Under the pieces are notes generated by a model. That model ran no database searches. It was not told where the DNA came from and was given only the letters and a program-made list of their open reading frames with translations. The translations under genes were made by a program, and so were the position numbers. Positions 45,969-56,332 of a stretch of DNA of 64,000 bases are shown piece after piece. Source of the DNA: Steinernema hermaphroditum (Eukaryota > Nematoda > Chromadorea > Rhabditida > Steinernematidae); the NCBI GenBank assembly GCA_030435675.1, contig CM059622.1:16492001-16556000 (forward strand). The letters run 5' to 3'. How positions within the stretch are numbered: the first letter of the stretch is position 1; each line of letters opens with the position of its first letter.

Positions 45969-47911
45969 TCTCGTGTTACAGAAGTAAATAAAGCTGTAAA
46001 TCAGATTTTCACCGTGGCTGCAGTATTCATTTCCGGTTGAGACTCATGATTCAGGATTTTAACTGTTTCCGGTCAACTACGGGACTGCTTCCTCTAAATC
46101 AGAGATCTTCAGAGAAGTAGAACCTGATCATCAATCACTTAAAAATAGAAGCCGCCGGCGTATATACACTGTCACATGATTAGTTCCCATAAAATCTACG
46201 GCTTTCTCCCACAAGATCATCGTCCAAAGTGTCAAGGACGGATGCGCCATTCGAGAAGCGATGTTTGTCACAAGACCGTTCGCGAATGGGTTCCGCAAAA
46301 ACAGATCGCCGCGCACTTTGTCCCCCGTCCAACGTGACCAACACATTCTAAACCGCCGGAACGGGTTCGCCGGCGCGTTTGATCGCGCTGATTTCGCGAT
46401 CTTTTCAATCTTCAAAGGTTGTCGGCTTCCTCGTCGCCAAGATCAAGAGTTCAGCGGCGTTGCTGATGGTTGAACGTGACCGACTAATTCGGTTAATCGC
46501 GATTGAGTAAATTTGCACAGCACAACAAAGCGAGCGTTCTGATTTGACACAGTTGAGAAACATGTTATAAGGGTGGTGGGGAAGCGCGTTGTCAAAAATC
46601 ACCCCTGTCGACCTCTGCCGGAGTGCCGTTTGCAAGGAAAAGGTACGTTTTTGATTATGAGCGGGAGGTGATGGATGGGTACCATCGGGTACAGTGACCT
46701 CTCTCTGTTAATGAACTGTAAAGTGTTGCTATAATTGTATCTACAACTTTCCGTGGTGTTCAAGGTCGTGCGCAAAATTAGGATCAGTTTGGGATGAGTG
46801 GTTACGTCTAGCAATGCCAAGGTTTTGAGGATGTGGTCTCTATGAAATTAGACCAAGTCTAAATGCATTTTGAGTCTAAAACAGTATTTAAAGCAGAGCT
46901 GACCACAACTTGAACTAGCTTTCTTAAACGGATCCGATACGCATCGTAACGGCAGAGAATCCGAGTCGAGTGCGCAAGACGGCTCCGGCTCCGTTGGCTC
47001 AGATCGAAGCCAAACGAGCCGAACCGGAGTCGACACCTTGCTTTCAATTTGTGCCTTTGATAAGAGCATCTATATAAACTGTTGCTAGAATCAACAGCTG
47101 ATTGAAGTCCTCATATTCATGCTCTATTGAAGTTGTAAAAGGGATTTAAGGAGCACCTAATAATGCAAACGTCATAACCAGTATGGCCAATTTTGTGAAA
47201 CCTGTCAGCATGGTTTTGTTCTATGCTTTTAGTAGTGCGAATCTAGGGGATGCTAGTCTCCTCCGTTTTCTCGAAACGGAAAAAGTTGAAATAGAACGGT
47301 TGGGAAGGGCATCGAACCCGGGTCCGAAGAATAGCAACCACGAAACCACCCAGTTCGACCACACAGACCGGTGATCTTTCGTACTTTTATGTCAAGGCGG
47401 TCTCTCGTTAGTTTTAAATGTCCAGACCTGCATCGATAGGCGGTTTGAGTCCGATGTATGTGCAGGCATGCATCGTAACGATGTGAGACCATTTTGGTCA
47501 ATTATTTTGACACCGTTTCTTCATCTCGCAAGTTCATCTTCATCCTAGTGTTATCAAGGATTGTATGGTATAAGACGATCAATGCATAGGTTATATGCTT
47601 AGGTATCCGCCAAACCTTTGTACATATATTCACTATGGAATCATTTAATAATACCGACGATCGAATTGCTTTTAGAAAGTCCAAAAGTTCGCTCTTAGGA
47701 ATCGGGAAGTCTGCCTACCCAACGGTGCTCTTTTCAGATTTCCCACCATTGCCTTCAATCCCCATCCACGTCCACATCTTGGATGAACGACTTGTCCACT
47801 AACTCAACAACAGCGATTTTTATTAAATAACGATTATATCAATATGTACAAAATAATTGTGATCATATGAAGCTTCCGTCTTGAGTGAAGACCCGTCTAC
47901 TGACTGCGAAT
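45969..47911. other. Spacer of the large inverted duplication, left part
   Basis: About 1.9 kb with no supported gene. A minus-strand frame at 46131-46415 (94 codons) lacks a recognisable domain or splice context. A B-box-like motif (GGGTTCGATGCCC on the minus strand) lies near 47308-47320 and may mark a tRNA-derived repeat. Confidence 0.4.
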
Positions 47912-48178
47912 CTAACTGAGGCAGTTGGGGAACTCATATCCGTGGAAGCACTTCCACGCCGACCATCCGGTAGCCTGGGCCATTCTGTCGGACCAGTCGC
48001 GTTTGATACGGTATCTAAACGAAATAAATGAGCATCCTCTGGTAGCGCCGGGGTGGTCCACTTACGCTCTGATGATGGGTCTGTCGAATTCGGCGGACTC
48101 GAATTCGCGGAAAAGAATGTCGGCGGAGATTTGGACGAAGAAGAGGACGACGAGGAGAAGAAGAAGAGTCGATCTCAT
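47912..48178 (-). CDS. Secreted DWSD-type peptide precursor, diverged type 1
   Basis: Two exons (48178-48066, 48014-47912) with a 51-bp phase-2 intron at the family position give 71 residues. The signal peptide is MRSTLLLLLVVLFFVQISA; the spacer contains DILFREFESAEFDRPIIRA; the dibasic site is YRIKR. The predicted mature peptide is DWSDRMAQATGWSAWK, then CFHGYEFPNC, then LS. Two cysteines and the W/GWS residues are kept while the loop sequence has changed, which points to selection on the scaffold. A TATA-like CTATTTAAACG lies upstream near 48240. The gene sits at the symmetry axis of the large inverted duplication. Confidence 0.85.
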
Positions 48179-48664
48179 CGTAGTAGCGTTGACTGTACGA
48201 ATGTATTCTGTACTGACGGCCCTACAGTAGCCACGGCGTTTAAATAGCCCACCGGGGGAGGTTACGAAATCGGCCGTTCGCGGTGATTAATGACCGATTT
48301 CTGGTCGAGAGTTTTTGCAGCGTCGGCGTAAACAAAGGCGATTCTGTTCGAATGATCTTCGGGAAATTGGTTTGTGAGATGCGAGATCAAACGTGGTTAC
48401 GTGCAGCCACTCCGTCAACGTGCAGAGAGTCAGAATTTCGGCTATGTCGCTGCAGGGAAAGGTGCCAGTAATGGGACGAAGGGGTTCCCTGCACTTATAG
48501 TACAAGTTAAGGACAGTAGTGGAATGGTGGCTAAGGTCAAGATACATTTTAAGTGGTCGTTCTAAAGATAGATTTTTCTGAAAATTGAGAATAGATAGTT
48601 AGATGATTTTTGCGATGTGATGCTCAGGGGTCAAGGGGTTCCGTGACGCATAGGATGCTGTGAT

Positions 48665-49074
48665 ATGCTTTCTCGAAATTGGTACGCCGTCAACACACCG
48701 TTCCTGAAATATTCCTCAAAACAACAGGTTACGTTTCATCTTCTAGAATCATCTAAGAAGCTACTTCGGATTCGCTTAAAAGGAGAGTCTTCTTCAATCA
48801 TCCAGATGACTACCTCGTACTCACTTAGAAAAGACATATTCTGCGAGGCCAAGGATATTTGGCCGTCCAACTCGCCGGATCTGAATCCAATGAACTGTGC
48901 AATTTGATATGTTCTGGAGAAGAAGGCTTATCGAAAACGCCAAACCACCATAGACTCCTTGAAGAGAGCTCTGGCGCATCCATGGGAAGAAATTAGTCCC
49001 CTAGAAACTCTAGCGTGTCTTGGTCTAATTTTCAAGAACAATGTTCAGCCCTGTACATATCGACCCTGAAGGAC
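48665..49074 (+). pseudogene. Tc1/mariner transposase remnant
   Basis: The plus-strand frame contains DIWPSNSPDLNPMNCAI, then an in-frame TGA, then YVLEKKAYRKRQTTIDSLKR and LAHPWEEI. This matches the C-terminal part of mariner-like transposases, where the motif is WPPxSPDLNPMDxxIWxxLE. The third catalytic Asp position (MD) is Asn here and the Trp after Ile is a stop, so it is inactive. The N-terminal half is not recognisable. Confidence 0.75.
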
Positions 49075-49964
49075 TCCATTTCGAGTGCTGTTTGAGCTAT
49101 CTGTACGTAATTTTACATGCTGAATAAGGTGGTGTAGTTCATTTCCTGAATGGTTTGCGTTTTCTTGTACAAAAATCCCATTTTTCAGTTCAGAGAACTT
49201 TCTGTGCTGCCCTGTTGTGTTGAAGGAAAGATTCACATATGAGTACAGCGGGAACCTATCGTATCAGTCGACTGGAACCCACCCCCGAGTACATCTACAC
49301 TTTTATAACGAACAACATCGACGTCCTCAGAATAAAAAACTTGTTTTGCAAAACATCTCGTCGATGTGCACTGAACAGGAACTACATCACATGATCTACC
49401 GTATCCTCTTCGACAATGGAATGTGGAGCAATGACATCCGCCGAATCGCTCTCGTCTCCATTTTCTGCAGAAAACGTCATCTCCCGTTTCCGTCATGACT
49501 GACCCTAATTTCGTCACTTCGTAAACGAGTTTCTCGAATCGTCTTCGATCTTCTGGTGTATGATCTGTTGTCGATTGCTTCCCAGAGATCGCTGGAACGA
49601 ACGGAAGTGGAGGTCGACGCCTTTTTTAGAATCGCCTAATCGCCGAAGAATGCGTTTTTCCGATGCTATTGATAGGCGTAAGATGTAGACGATATTGAGC
49701 TGAAAGTTTCTTATCTTGTGGTAGTACAAGGGTGGATGAATATAATGACATCTATCTCATGACAGTTTGGAAGAGTTGGTAGAAGATGAATGGTGACTTT
49801 TCTGGCCGTTGAATCAAACGAACACTTTGATTCACCATCGTCGTGTTTCATCTGTTATGTTCCGAGTGCACATGGAGGTTTAGATTCTAATCGCATCTAC
49901 GTTGTGCTTTCTGTTGTTACACTCATGATACTAGAGACGTCGCGTCATTTCTAGAATGATATAG
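49075..49964. other. Spacer of the large inverted duplication, right part
   Basis: Overlapping frames on both strands at 49217-49517 have no domain or splice support. No gene called. Confidence 0.35.
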
Positions 49965-50118
49965 ACCGCAAGAATACCGGTTCCCCGACTCCCTTCTCGT
50001 GTTTCCATCTCTGATCTTCGGCTTCGTGAACCCGAGTATCACTTCCACTCCCCGCCAGGTTACTATAAAGAGCTCGAGGCCTAGGTAAACAGCAACATCC
50101 ATCATCTCAGAAGCCACG

Positions 50119-50375
50119 ATGAAAGCCTCCGTTCTCTTTCTGGCGCTCCTCTTCGCCTTCGTTCACTTCTCTTCAGCCGACCTCCTCCTCGGAGATGACC
50201 CTACGGACTCCTTCGGCCACCTCAGAGCGTGAGTCCCCTCCACTGGCCTCACCGCCTAACCACCCTCTTCAGGTTCCGCTTCAAGCGCGACTGGTCTGAT
50301 CGTATGGCGCAGCAGACCGGGTGGTCCAACTGGAAATGCCTCTACTACTCCTACCCCGACTGTCTCACCATCTAA
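50119..50375 (+). CDS. Secreted DWSD-type peptide precursor, type 1 (copy 3)
   Basis: Two exons (50119-50228, 50273-50375), 70 residues. The signal peptide differs slightly from copy 1 (MKASVLFLALLFAFVHFSSA) and the spacer has DSFGHLRA, but the mature part (DWSDRMAQQTGWSNWK, CLYYSYPDC, LTI) is unchanged. The TATA box TATAAAG is at 50064-50070 and GTAAACAGCAACA lies between it and the ATG. A polyadenylation signal (CAATAAAG) is near 50446. Confidence 0.85.
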
Positions 50376-51087
50376 GAGTTGGAACGACGCCAAAGATCTC
50401 TGTTGATTACTGTACATAGCCGTTACTGTATATCACTGCCGTATTCAATAAAGTGACACAAACACAAATTAAAATATGTCTATGCATGTGCGCTCGGTCG
50501 GTGGGTTTTTCTCGCGGTTGTCGTCGACCTGCTCACCAATTCGCAGTCAATGTCCAAGTGTAAGTGGGAATGAACATAGTGTCTCGGGTTAGAGTTAGTT
50601 GTCGCGGTCACTTGGTGACAGTACGGTACGAAAAAAAGAAATCTAGAATTTGGAAGTCGGAGTGCGCTCACGACTAACTAATCTAAAAGTTTTGCACAGA
50701 TGGATATCCACTTTTTAAAGGAAGAAACATTGTATGACCACCATGACTTGAACGCCTTCAATAGATTTTTGGCCAATTGTTGTTCTGTGTTATGTCGAGT
50801 GAACAAGCACTCGTATGTGAGCAATTTGAGCTACTTATAGTCCTTAGAGTGCGCTCCTGCTTCTCAATAGACGATTAGCATGAACTGTTGCAATCCATGA
50901 GAAGGTGCGTTGCATCGTCTTTCCATTTCCCATCACCTCTGAATCAAGTTCGAGTGCCAAAGGAACTGTCCTATCTCGTAGAGCAACGCGACTGCTTGTT
51001 CTGAGAGTTTATTATCAAGAAGTGAAGAAGCGAAATATATACAGTAAAACAATTATGTACAGATATAGCCATTGAAGATCTTTGATT

Positions 51088-51285
51088 TTATCCGGACCAG
51101 GAGTAGATGGACCATCCGGTCATCTGGGCGTAGGGGTCGGACCAGTCGCGGCGCACTCTTAAGGCGCGGAGGTGCTCTCGGGTCCAGGGGCGTTCGGCGA
51201 ACATGTCCAGCGAATCCGAAGGGAAGAGGGAGGCCGAGACGATGGCGACAGAAAGGAGGAACAGGGCGAAGACGAGGAACTTCAT
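51088..51285 (-). CDS. Secreted DWSD-type peptide precursor, type 2 (copy 2)
   Basis: Single exon, 65 residues. The signal peptide is MKFLVFALFLLSVAIVSA, the dibasic site RVRR, the mature peptide DWSDPYAQMTGWSIYSWSG. Compared with copy 1 the C-terminal Pro is Ser (YSWSG for YPWSG), one of the few replacements in the mature region. Confidence 0.85.
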   Translation of the reverse strand: MKFLVFALFLLSVAIVSASLFPSDSLDMFAERPWTREHLRALRVRRDWSDPYAQMTGWSIYSWSG

Positions 51286-52471
51286 TCTGGATCACTTGGA
51301 AATGCTTTGGCCTCTTGGAACTGTCCCACCGTATTTATGTTCCCGAAAGAGACGCAGGACTCCGCCTCTGGAAGTACACCGAAGTAGCAAAGAGTCAGAG
51401 TTCAAATGATGGAATGTTACACTCCCAGATGGGACCGTCGGAACACGGTTGCCGCGCTGCAGGCGATTCATCATCGCCCTTTGAAGGAGAACACAAAATC
51501 GGAGATCGCCTGCTCAGCAAAAAATGTTCTGGTGGTGGTTGACGTAAACAACGTTATGTGTGCACTTTGAGAGGAACTGTGCGTCAGGTGGAAGTGCTTA
51601 GAGCGCCAAATTAAGTCACGGAAGAGCACAGAAATGATCGGAGTTAACGAGGAAGTGCAGGATCGTAGAACCGAGAATGGATGAGCGTATTCTTGATGAC
51701 TGACCACCGTTTGGCACATGCGGGGACTTAGGCACCTACGTAGAACGATCCCAAAATGGGATGCTCATTTGGCATATCACAAACCGAAGGCATCGATCCC
51801 CAGAAGAACACCTTCTTATCCGAGAAACGTCATCTGATCGCGCAGAGAATACAATGTGTTCAGCTTTGGGAGTTTTCTGCAGAAACCGAAGGCCGGAGAT
51901 CTCTCTCAATGATATCACCGAGACGTCACTTCTTAACCTGATTTCGGGCAGAGACTATAGAACAGATGTGGACGTGCAGATTTGCAAAACGCGCGAACCC
52001 CGTAACCTTCGGTGAAAAGGCGATTTTTTGGAGAGAAATGATGTAATGATGGTGGTTGTGACGTAAGGTTGTATGCAACACCTCGGTTCCGCGTCGGCAT
52101 TATCACCGATCGGCGCAGAATTGATCCACGATAGACTTCCAGCGGTTGATTGTAACACGATCTGCTCACATGGACGATCGAAACCAGAACTCGAACGGGA
52201 AAGCTGATTTATTGCTCTGTTTACCGGAGCGGTTTGAGTGCCAAAAGTGCATTAAACCTATTACACTCCGTTTGATCTTCTGTCGCTTCATTTGCGTCTT
52301 CGAAGGTGATACTATAGACGCCAAGAATACCGGTTCCCCGACTCTCTTCTAGTGTTTCCATCTCTGATCTTCGGCTTTTTGAACCTGAGTATCACTTCCA
52401 CTCCCCGCCAGGTTACTATAAAGAGCTCGAGGCCTAGGTAAACAGCAACACCCATCATATCAGAAGCCACG

Positions 52472-52729
52472 ATGAAAGCCTTCGTTCTCCTTCTGGCGCT
52501 CCTCTTCGCCTTCGTCCACTTCTCCTCAGCCGACCTCCATCTCGGAGATGACCCTACGGACTCCCTCGGCCACCTCAGAGCGTGAGTCCCCCTCCACTGG
52601 CCTCACCGCCTAACCATCCTCTTCAGGTTCCGCTTCAAGCGCGACTGGTCTGATCGTATGGCGCAGCAGACCGGGTGGTCCAACTGGAAATGCCTCTACT
52701 ACTCCTACCCCGACTGTCTCACCATTTAG
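52472..52729 (+). CDS. Secreted DWSD-type peptide precursor, type 1 (copy 4)
   Basis: Two exons (52472-52581, 52627-52729), 70 residues. The spacer has DLHLGDDPTDSLGHLRA; the mature peptide is identical to copies 1-3. It ends in TAG where the others end in TAA. TATAAAG and the GTAAACAGCAACA leader are conserved upstream. Confidence 0.85.
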
Positions 52730-52860
52730 GAATTGGAACGACGCCAAAGATCTCTGTTGATTACTGTACATAGACGTGATTGTATATCACTGCCTTATCA
52801 AGTAAAGTGACAAACGAAATCTTGTTGATTGGCAGACAAACAAACATACAAAAAAGTATA

Positions 52861-53115
52861 TTATGAAGATTCTGTGAGTATGGAAAAGTGAGGAAACAGA
52901 GGTTCCTGTTGAACAAACAAGCGGCACTTGAAACTCCGGAGTAGATATCTTTTATCAGAATGCGACGTATGAAGTTGGATGTCCGCAGTGTGGTTGTAAT
53001 AATCATCGGATAAGGCAGTGGAGATCCACGATGCGCTGAACAACAGCGCACTAGCCGCAATCGAACATAACGCAGAGGAGCTGAACAAGCTATTGTTCTT
53101 ACTTTTTTGAGAAAG
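52861..53115 (-). CDS. Possible exon of a small membrane or secreted protein
   Basis: A minus-strand frame ending at 52861 contains one hydrophobic segment (LCSIAASALLFSASWISTAL) followed by DDYYNHTADIQLHTSHSDKR and ends LTESS. A pyrimidine-rich tract ending AAAAAAG lies just upstream and could be an intron end. No start codon in frame and no family recognised. Confidence 0.25.
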   Translation of the reverse strand, partial: LSQKSKNNSLFSSSALCSIAASALLFSASWISTALSDDYYNHTADIQLHTSHSDKRYLLRSFKCRLFVQQEPLFPHFSILTESS

Positions 53116-53461
53116 AGAGAGAGAAAGCAGATTACACTTTGGACGATTAATGCGCACATCATTTTTATTTGGCCATTACCGCTATCCAGCGTTTCGTCTT
53201 TTCCATATACTCATAAGTTTTTGAAATAGAGTGAAATAAATAAAACAAAATACACAGATTAGAAATACAGTACAGAGCAGAACAGAAAATGCCCGCCAAC
53301 AGCATTGTGGAACTCAGTTTTTCTGTTATCGTGAGGTTTATTTCGTTTTTTATTAATTATGTCGATAATGACACCGATTATAATCAAATTCCTGTGCTTC
53401 GTTAATGTGAAAAACAGTTAATAAGCACAGTCCGTTCTTCTTGACTTCTTTTCTGATGAAC

Positions 53462-54800
53462 GGACCATTTACCCGCAGTTTCTTTCTTCCGCTGTACACA
53501 CTGTAACCGGTTAATAACACCAAAACAAACACGAAACACAGGCGATGAGCACGTCGGCGGGGCTATCAGCGGACTATAAATACGGGGAAGCGGCCGTTCC
53601 GATCAGCAGTCCTCTGTCTTCCAGGGATTCGAAGCGCAATGACTGCCGACGACAAGCAACTGCTGCACGAGGCGGAGAGCACGAGGAAGCTCGCCTTCTT
53701 CAGCGTCGCCGTCTCCACCGTCGCGACGCTCACGGCGATCATCATGGTCCCCCTTCTGTACAACTACACGCAGAATGTGCAGACATCGCTGGAGTCGGAG
53801 CTCGACTTCTGTCGGCACCGCGCCGAGGGACTCTGGGATGAGTACACCAAGGTAGGACTGTAGATTGCTGTGTTTCACACAAGCGGATCCACTTCAGATC
53901 GAGCCCATCGGTAGCCGTGGAAAGCGTGAGGCCCACCGTCGCCGTGCCCACGCCCGAGGAGCCGCTTCTTATGCTGGAGGTGGCGGTGGAGGATACGGTG
54001 GCGGAGGTGGTGGCGGCGGAGGTGGAGGCGGCGGAGGCGGTGGCTACAGCACCGGAGGCACAGCTGCCGTCACTGGAGGCACTCAGAGCCAAGGAGGCGG
54101 CGGTGGCGGTGGATGCTGCAGCTGCGGAATCGGAAAAGCCGGACCTCCCGGTCCTCCTGGAAACGATGGATCTCCTGGACAGGACGGCGCCCCCGGAAAC
54201 GACGGAGCTCCCGGTCCCGATGGATCGTCGGCCGCCGCCGCAGCACCTGAATTCTGCTTCGACTGCCCGCCTGGACCTCCCGGACCTGCTGGAGGACCCG
54301 GACCCAAGGGACCTCCCGGCGCTCCCGGAAACGATGGACAGAGCCCTGGACCGGCCGGTCCTGGAGCTCCCGGACCTGCTGGACCCCCTGGTCCTGCTGG
54401 ACAGCCTGGTGGCCCTGGAAACCCTGGCGCTCCTGGAGGCCCTGGACAGGTCATCGAATCTCCCGGCGCGGCTGGCCCCGCTGGACCTCCTGGACCCCCT
54501 GGACCGCCTGGACCCGACGGCGCTCCTGGCCAAGGAGGCAGCAGCCCGCCCGGTCCTCCTGGACCCGCAGGAGACCCAGGACACGATGGAGCTCCTGGCA
54601 ATCCTGGAGGCCCCGGAGGTCCCGGACAGCCCGGATCCGACGGCGACGGTGGCGGCTGCGACCACTGCCCTCCTCCTCGCACTGCTCCTGGATATTAGAT
54701 GTCCTTCTACCTCAGTCAGTCGTCTTGTCTTTCAGTCCTAATAAAGGATCTAGCATGCAGTTTGAATTGCTTTTTACACATTTGTTATCTCAGGAAGTAC
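53462..54800. repeat. Collagen inverted repeat, arm 1
   Basis: Pairs with 56333-57680 as an inverted repeat. Homology begins in the collagen upstream region (ACCATTTACCCGCAG...) and ends past the polyadenylation signal. Matched positions sum to about 111,134; the axis is near 55,567. Confidence 0.9.
53639..54698 (+). CDS. Cuticle collagen (copy 1)
   Basis: Two exons (53639-53851, 53898-54698) give 337 residues. The start follows TCTTCCAG-GGATTCGAAGCGCA-ATG, a trans-splice acceptor. Residues 1-71 form the nematode cuticle collagen N-terminal domain with one membrane/signal segment (about 16-42). R78-G-K-R81 is a furin-type site (RGKREAHRR). A Gly-rich run (about 93-130) follows, then CCSCG and Gly-X-Y blocks interrupted by [13 protein letters not shown] and [10 protein letters not shown], ending [13 protein letters not shown]. 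Cys pairs flanking the Gly-X-Y blocks and the C-terminal Tyr are typical of crosslinked cuticle collagens. TATAAATACGG is upstream near 53573; AATAAA lies near 54739. Alternative frames over it are shadows. Confidence 0.95.
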
Positions 54801-56332
54801 ACCATTTCACGGAAGACGTTTGAGAAATTCTAAAGTAACGGATTCGTTCTTGCCCCTTCCTGGGATGGGATGAGTGATGCACAGTGGCGGTCATATGAAT
54901 AGTCCCACCTGATGGGAAAAAACTTAAATTAACCTTTGATTTTCCAACCTCTGCCAAAACCACTTGGACCATTTTGCAGGGGTATTTGTCCATCGTCGAC
55001 CATATCAGCTTCGTTATCTGCCGGTGGAGTAGGTGGGTGGGTGATACGTTTTTTCATTTCCATTTCCCACCATCCCCTTTCCGCTGCTGACATAAATTCA
55101 CCTCGGAAGACTCCTTTACTGTGTTATCCTTTAGATCAATTCGACCGTTTATGATAGTTTATTATTGGAATCAAGAAGCGAACGTGTATGTACACCAAAC
55201 AGTTATGTACAGATATAACCAATTCAATAACCTTGGACTTTATCCGGACCAGGGGTAGATGGACCATCCGGTCATCTGGGCGTAGGGGTCGGACCAGTCG
55301 CGGCGCACTCTGAAGGCGCGGAGGTGCTCTCGGGTCCAGGGGCGTTCGGCGAACATGTCCAGCGAATCCGAAGGGAAGAGGGAGGCCGAGACGATGGCGA
55401 CAGAAAGGAGGAGTAGGGCGAAGACGAGGAACTTCATTCTGGATCACTTGGAAATGCTTTGGCCTCTTGGAACTGTCCCACCGTATTTATGTTCCCGAAA
55501 GAGACGCAGGACTCCGCCTCTGGAAGTACACCGAAGTAGCAAAGAGTCAGAGTTCAAATGATGGAATGTTACACTCCCAGATGGGACCGTCGGAACACGG
55601 TTGCCGCGCTGCAGGCGATTCATCATCGCCCTTTGGAGGAGAACACAAAATCGGAGATCGCCTGCTCAGCAAAAAATGTTCTGGTGGTGGTTGACGTAAA
55701 CAGCTTTATGTGTGCACTTTGAGAGGAACTGTGCGTCAGGTGGAAGTGTTTAGACCGCCAAATCACGTCGCAGAAGAACACAGAAATGATCGGAGTTGAC
55801 GAGGAAGTGCAGGATGGTAGAACCTAGAATGATTAACCGTATTCTTAATGACTGACACCATTTGCCACATTCTGGGACTTTGGCACCTTAGTAGAAATTT
55901 CCCGAAATGGGATGCTATGCGGTCATCTGGTCGTAGCAGAAAACGAAGGCTTGAGTAAACTCTAATGCAGCGTAGTGTGTTTGGGAACCTAGGAAAAGAA
56001 TCGCTATGTTATGGATCTCCAGAAGATCACCTTCTTGGGAGTTTTCAGCAGAAACCGAAGGCGGGAGATCTCTTTCAATGATATCACCGAGACGTCACTT
56101 CTTAACCTGATTTCGGGCAGAGACTATAGAACAGATGTGGACGTGCAGATTTGCAAAACACGCGAAGCCCGTAACCTTCGACGAGAAGGCGATTTTTTTT
56201 TGCGCGAGAGATGATGTCATGATGGGGATAGTGGCGTAAGGTTGCATGAAGGACCCTGATTCGCTGGTAGTTGACCGTCACACCTAGAATTCCACAAAAA
56301 TATTCCGTATCTCCGTCTTAACCTTAAATGAA
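54801..56332. repeat. Spacer of collagen inverted repeat with duplicated peptide-gene flank
   Basis: Contains type-2 peptide copy 3. The DNA from about 55438 to 56215 is a direct copy of 51286-52010 (upstream of type-2 copy 2), with small deletions. Confidence 0.75.
55240..55437 (-). CDS. Secreted DWSD-type peptide precursor, type 2 (copy 3)
   Basis: Single exon, 65 residues. Signal peptide MKFLVFALLLLSVAIVSA, dibasic site RVRR, mature DWSDPYAQMTGWSIYPWSG, identical in the mature part to copy 1. TATA-like CATAAATACGG is conserved upstream. It lies between the two inverted collagen genes. Confidence 0.85.
   Translation of the reverse strand: MKFLVFALLLLSVAIVSASLFPSDSLDMFAERPWTREHLRAFRVRRDWSDPYAQMTGWSIYPWSG

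Larger units (their letters stand above)
49965..52790. repeat. Large inverted duplication, arm 2
   Basis: Carries type-1 gene (+), type-2 gene (-), type-1 gene (+), the mirror image of 43160-45968, including spacers. Divergence is low in genes and in most non-coding DNA, indicating recent origin or gene conversion between arms. Confidence 0.9.

Noticed and set aside
47300..47375. tRNA-like region with GGGTTCGATGCCC on the minus strand.
   Set aside because: No cloverleaf with a plausible anticodon stem; at most a SINE or tRNA fragment.
53742..54741. Long alternative frames (274-307 codons) over the collagen exons, also at 56.4-57.4 and 59.6-60.6 kb.
   Set aside because: Shadows of the Gly-X-Y codons; the collagen frame has the N-terminal domain, intron and conserved C-terminus.
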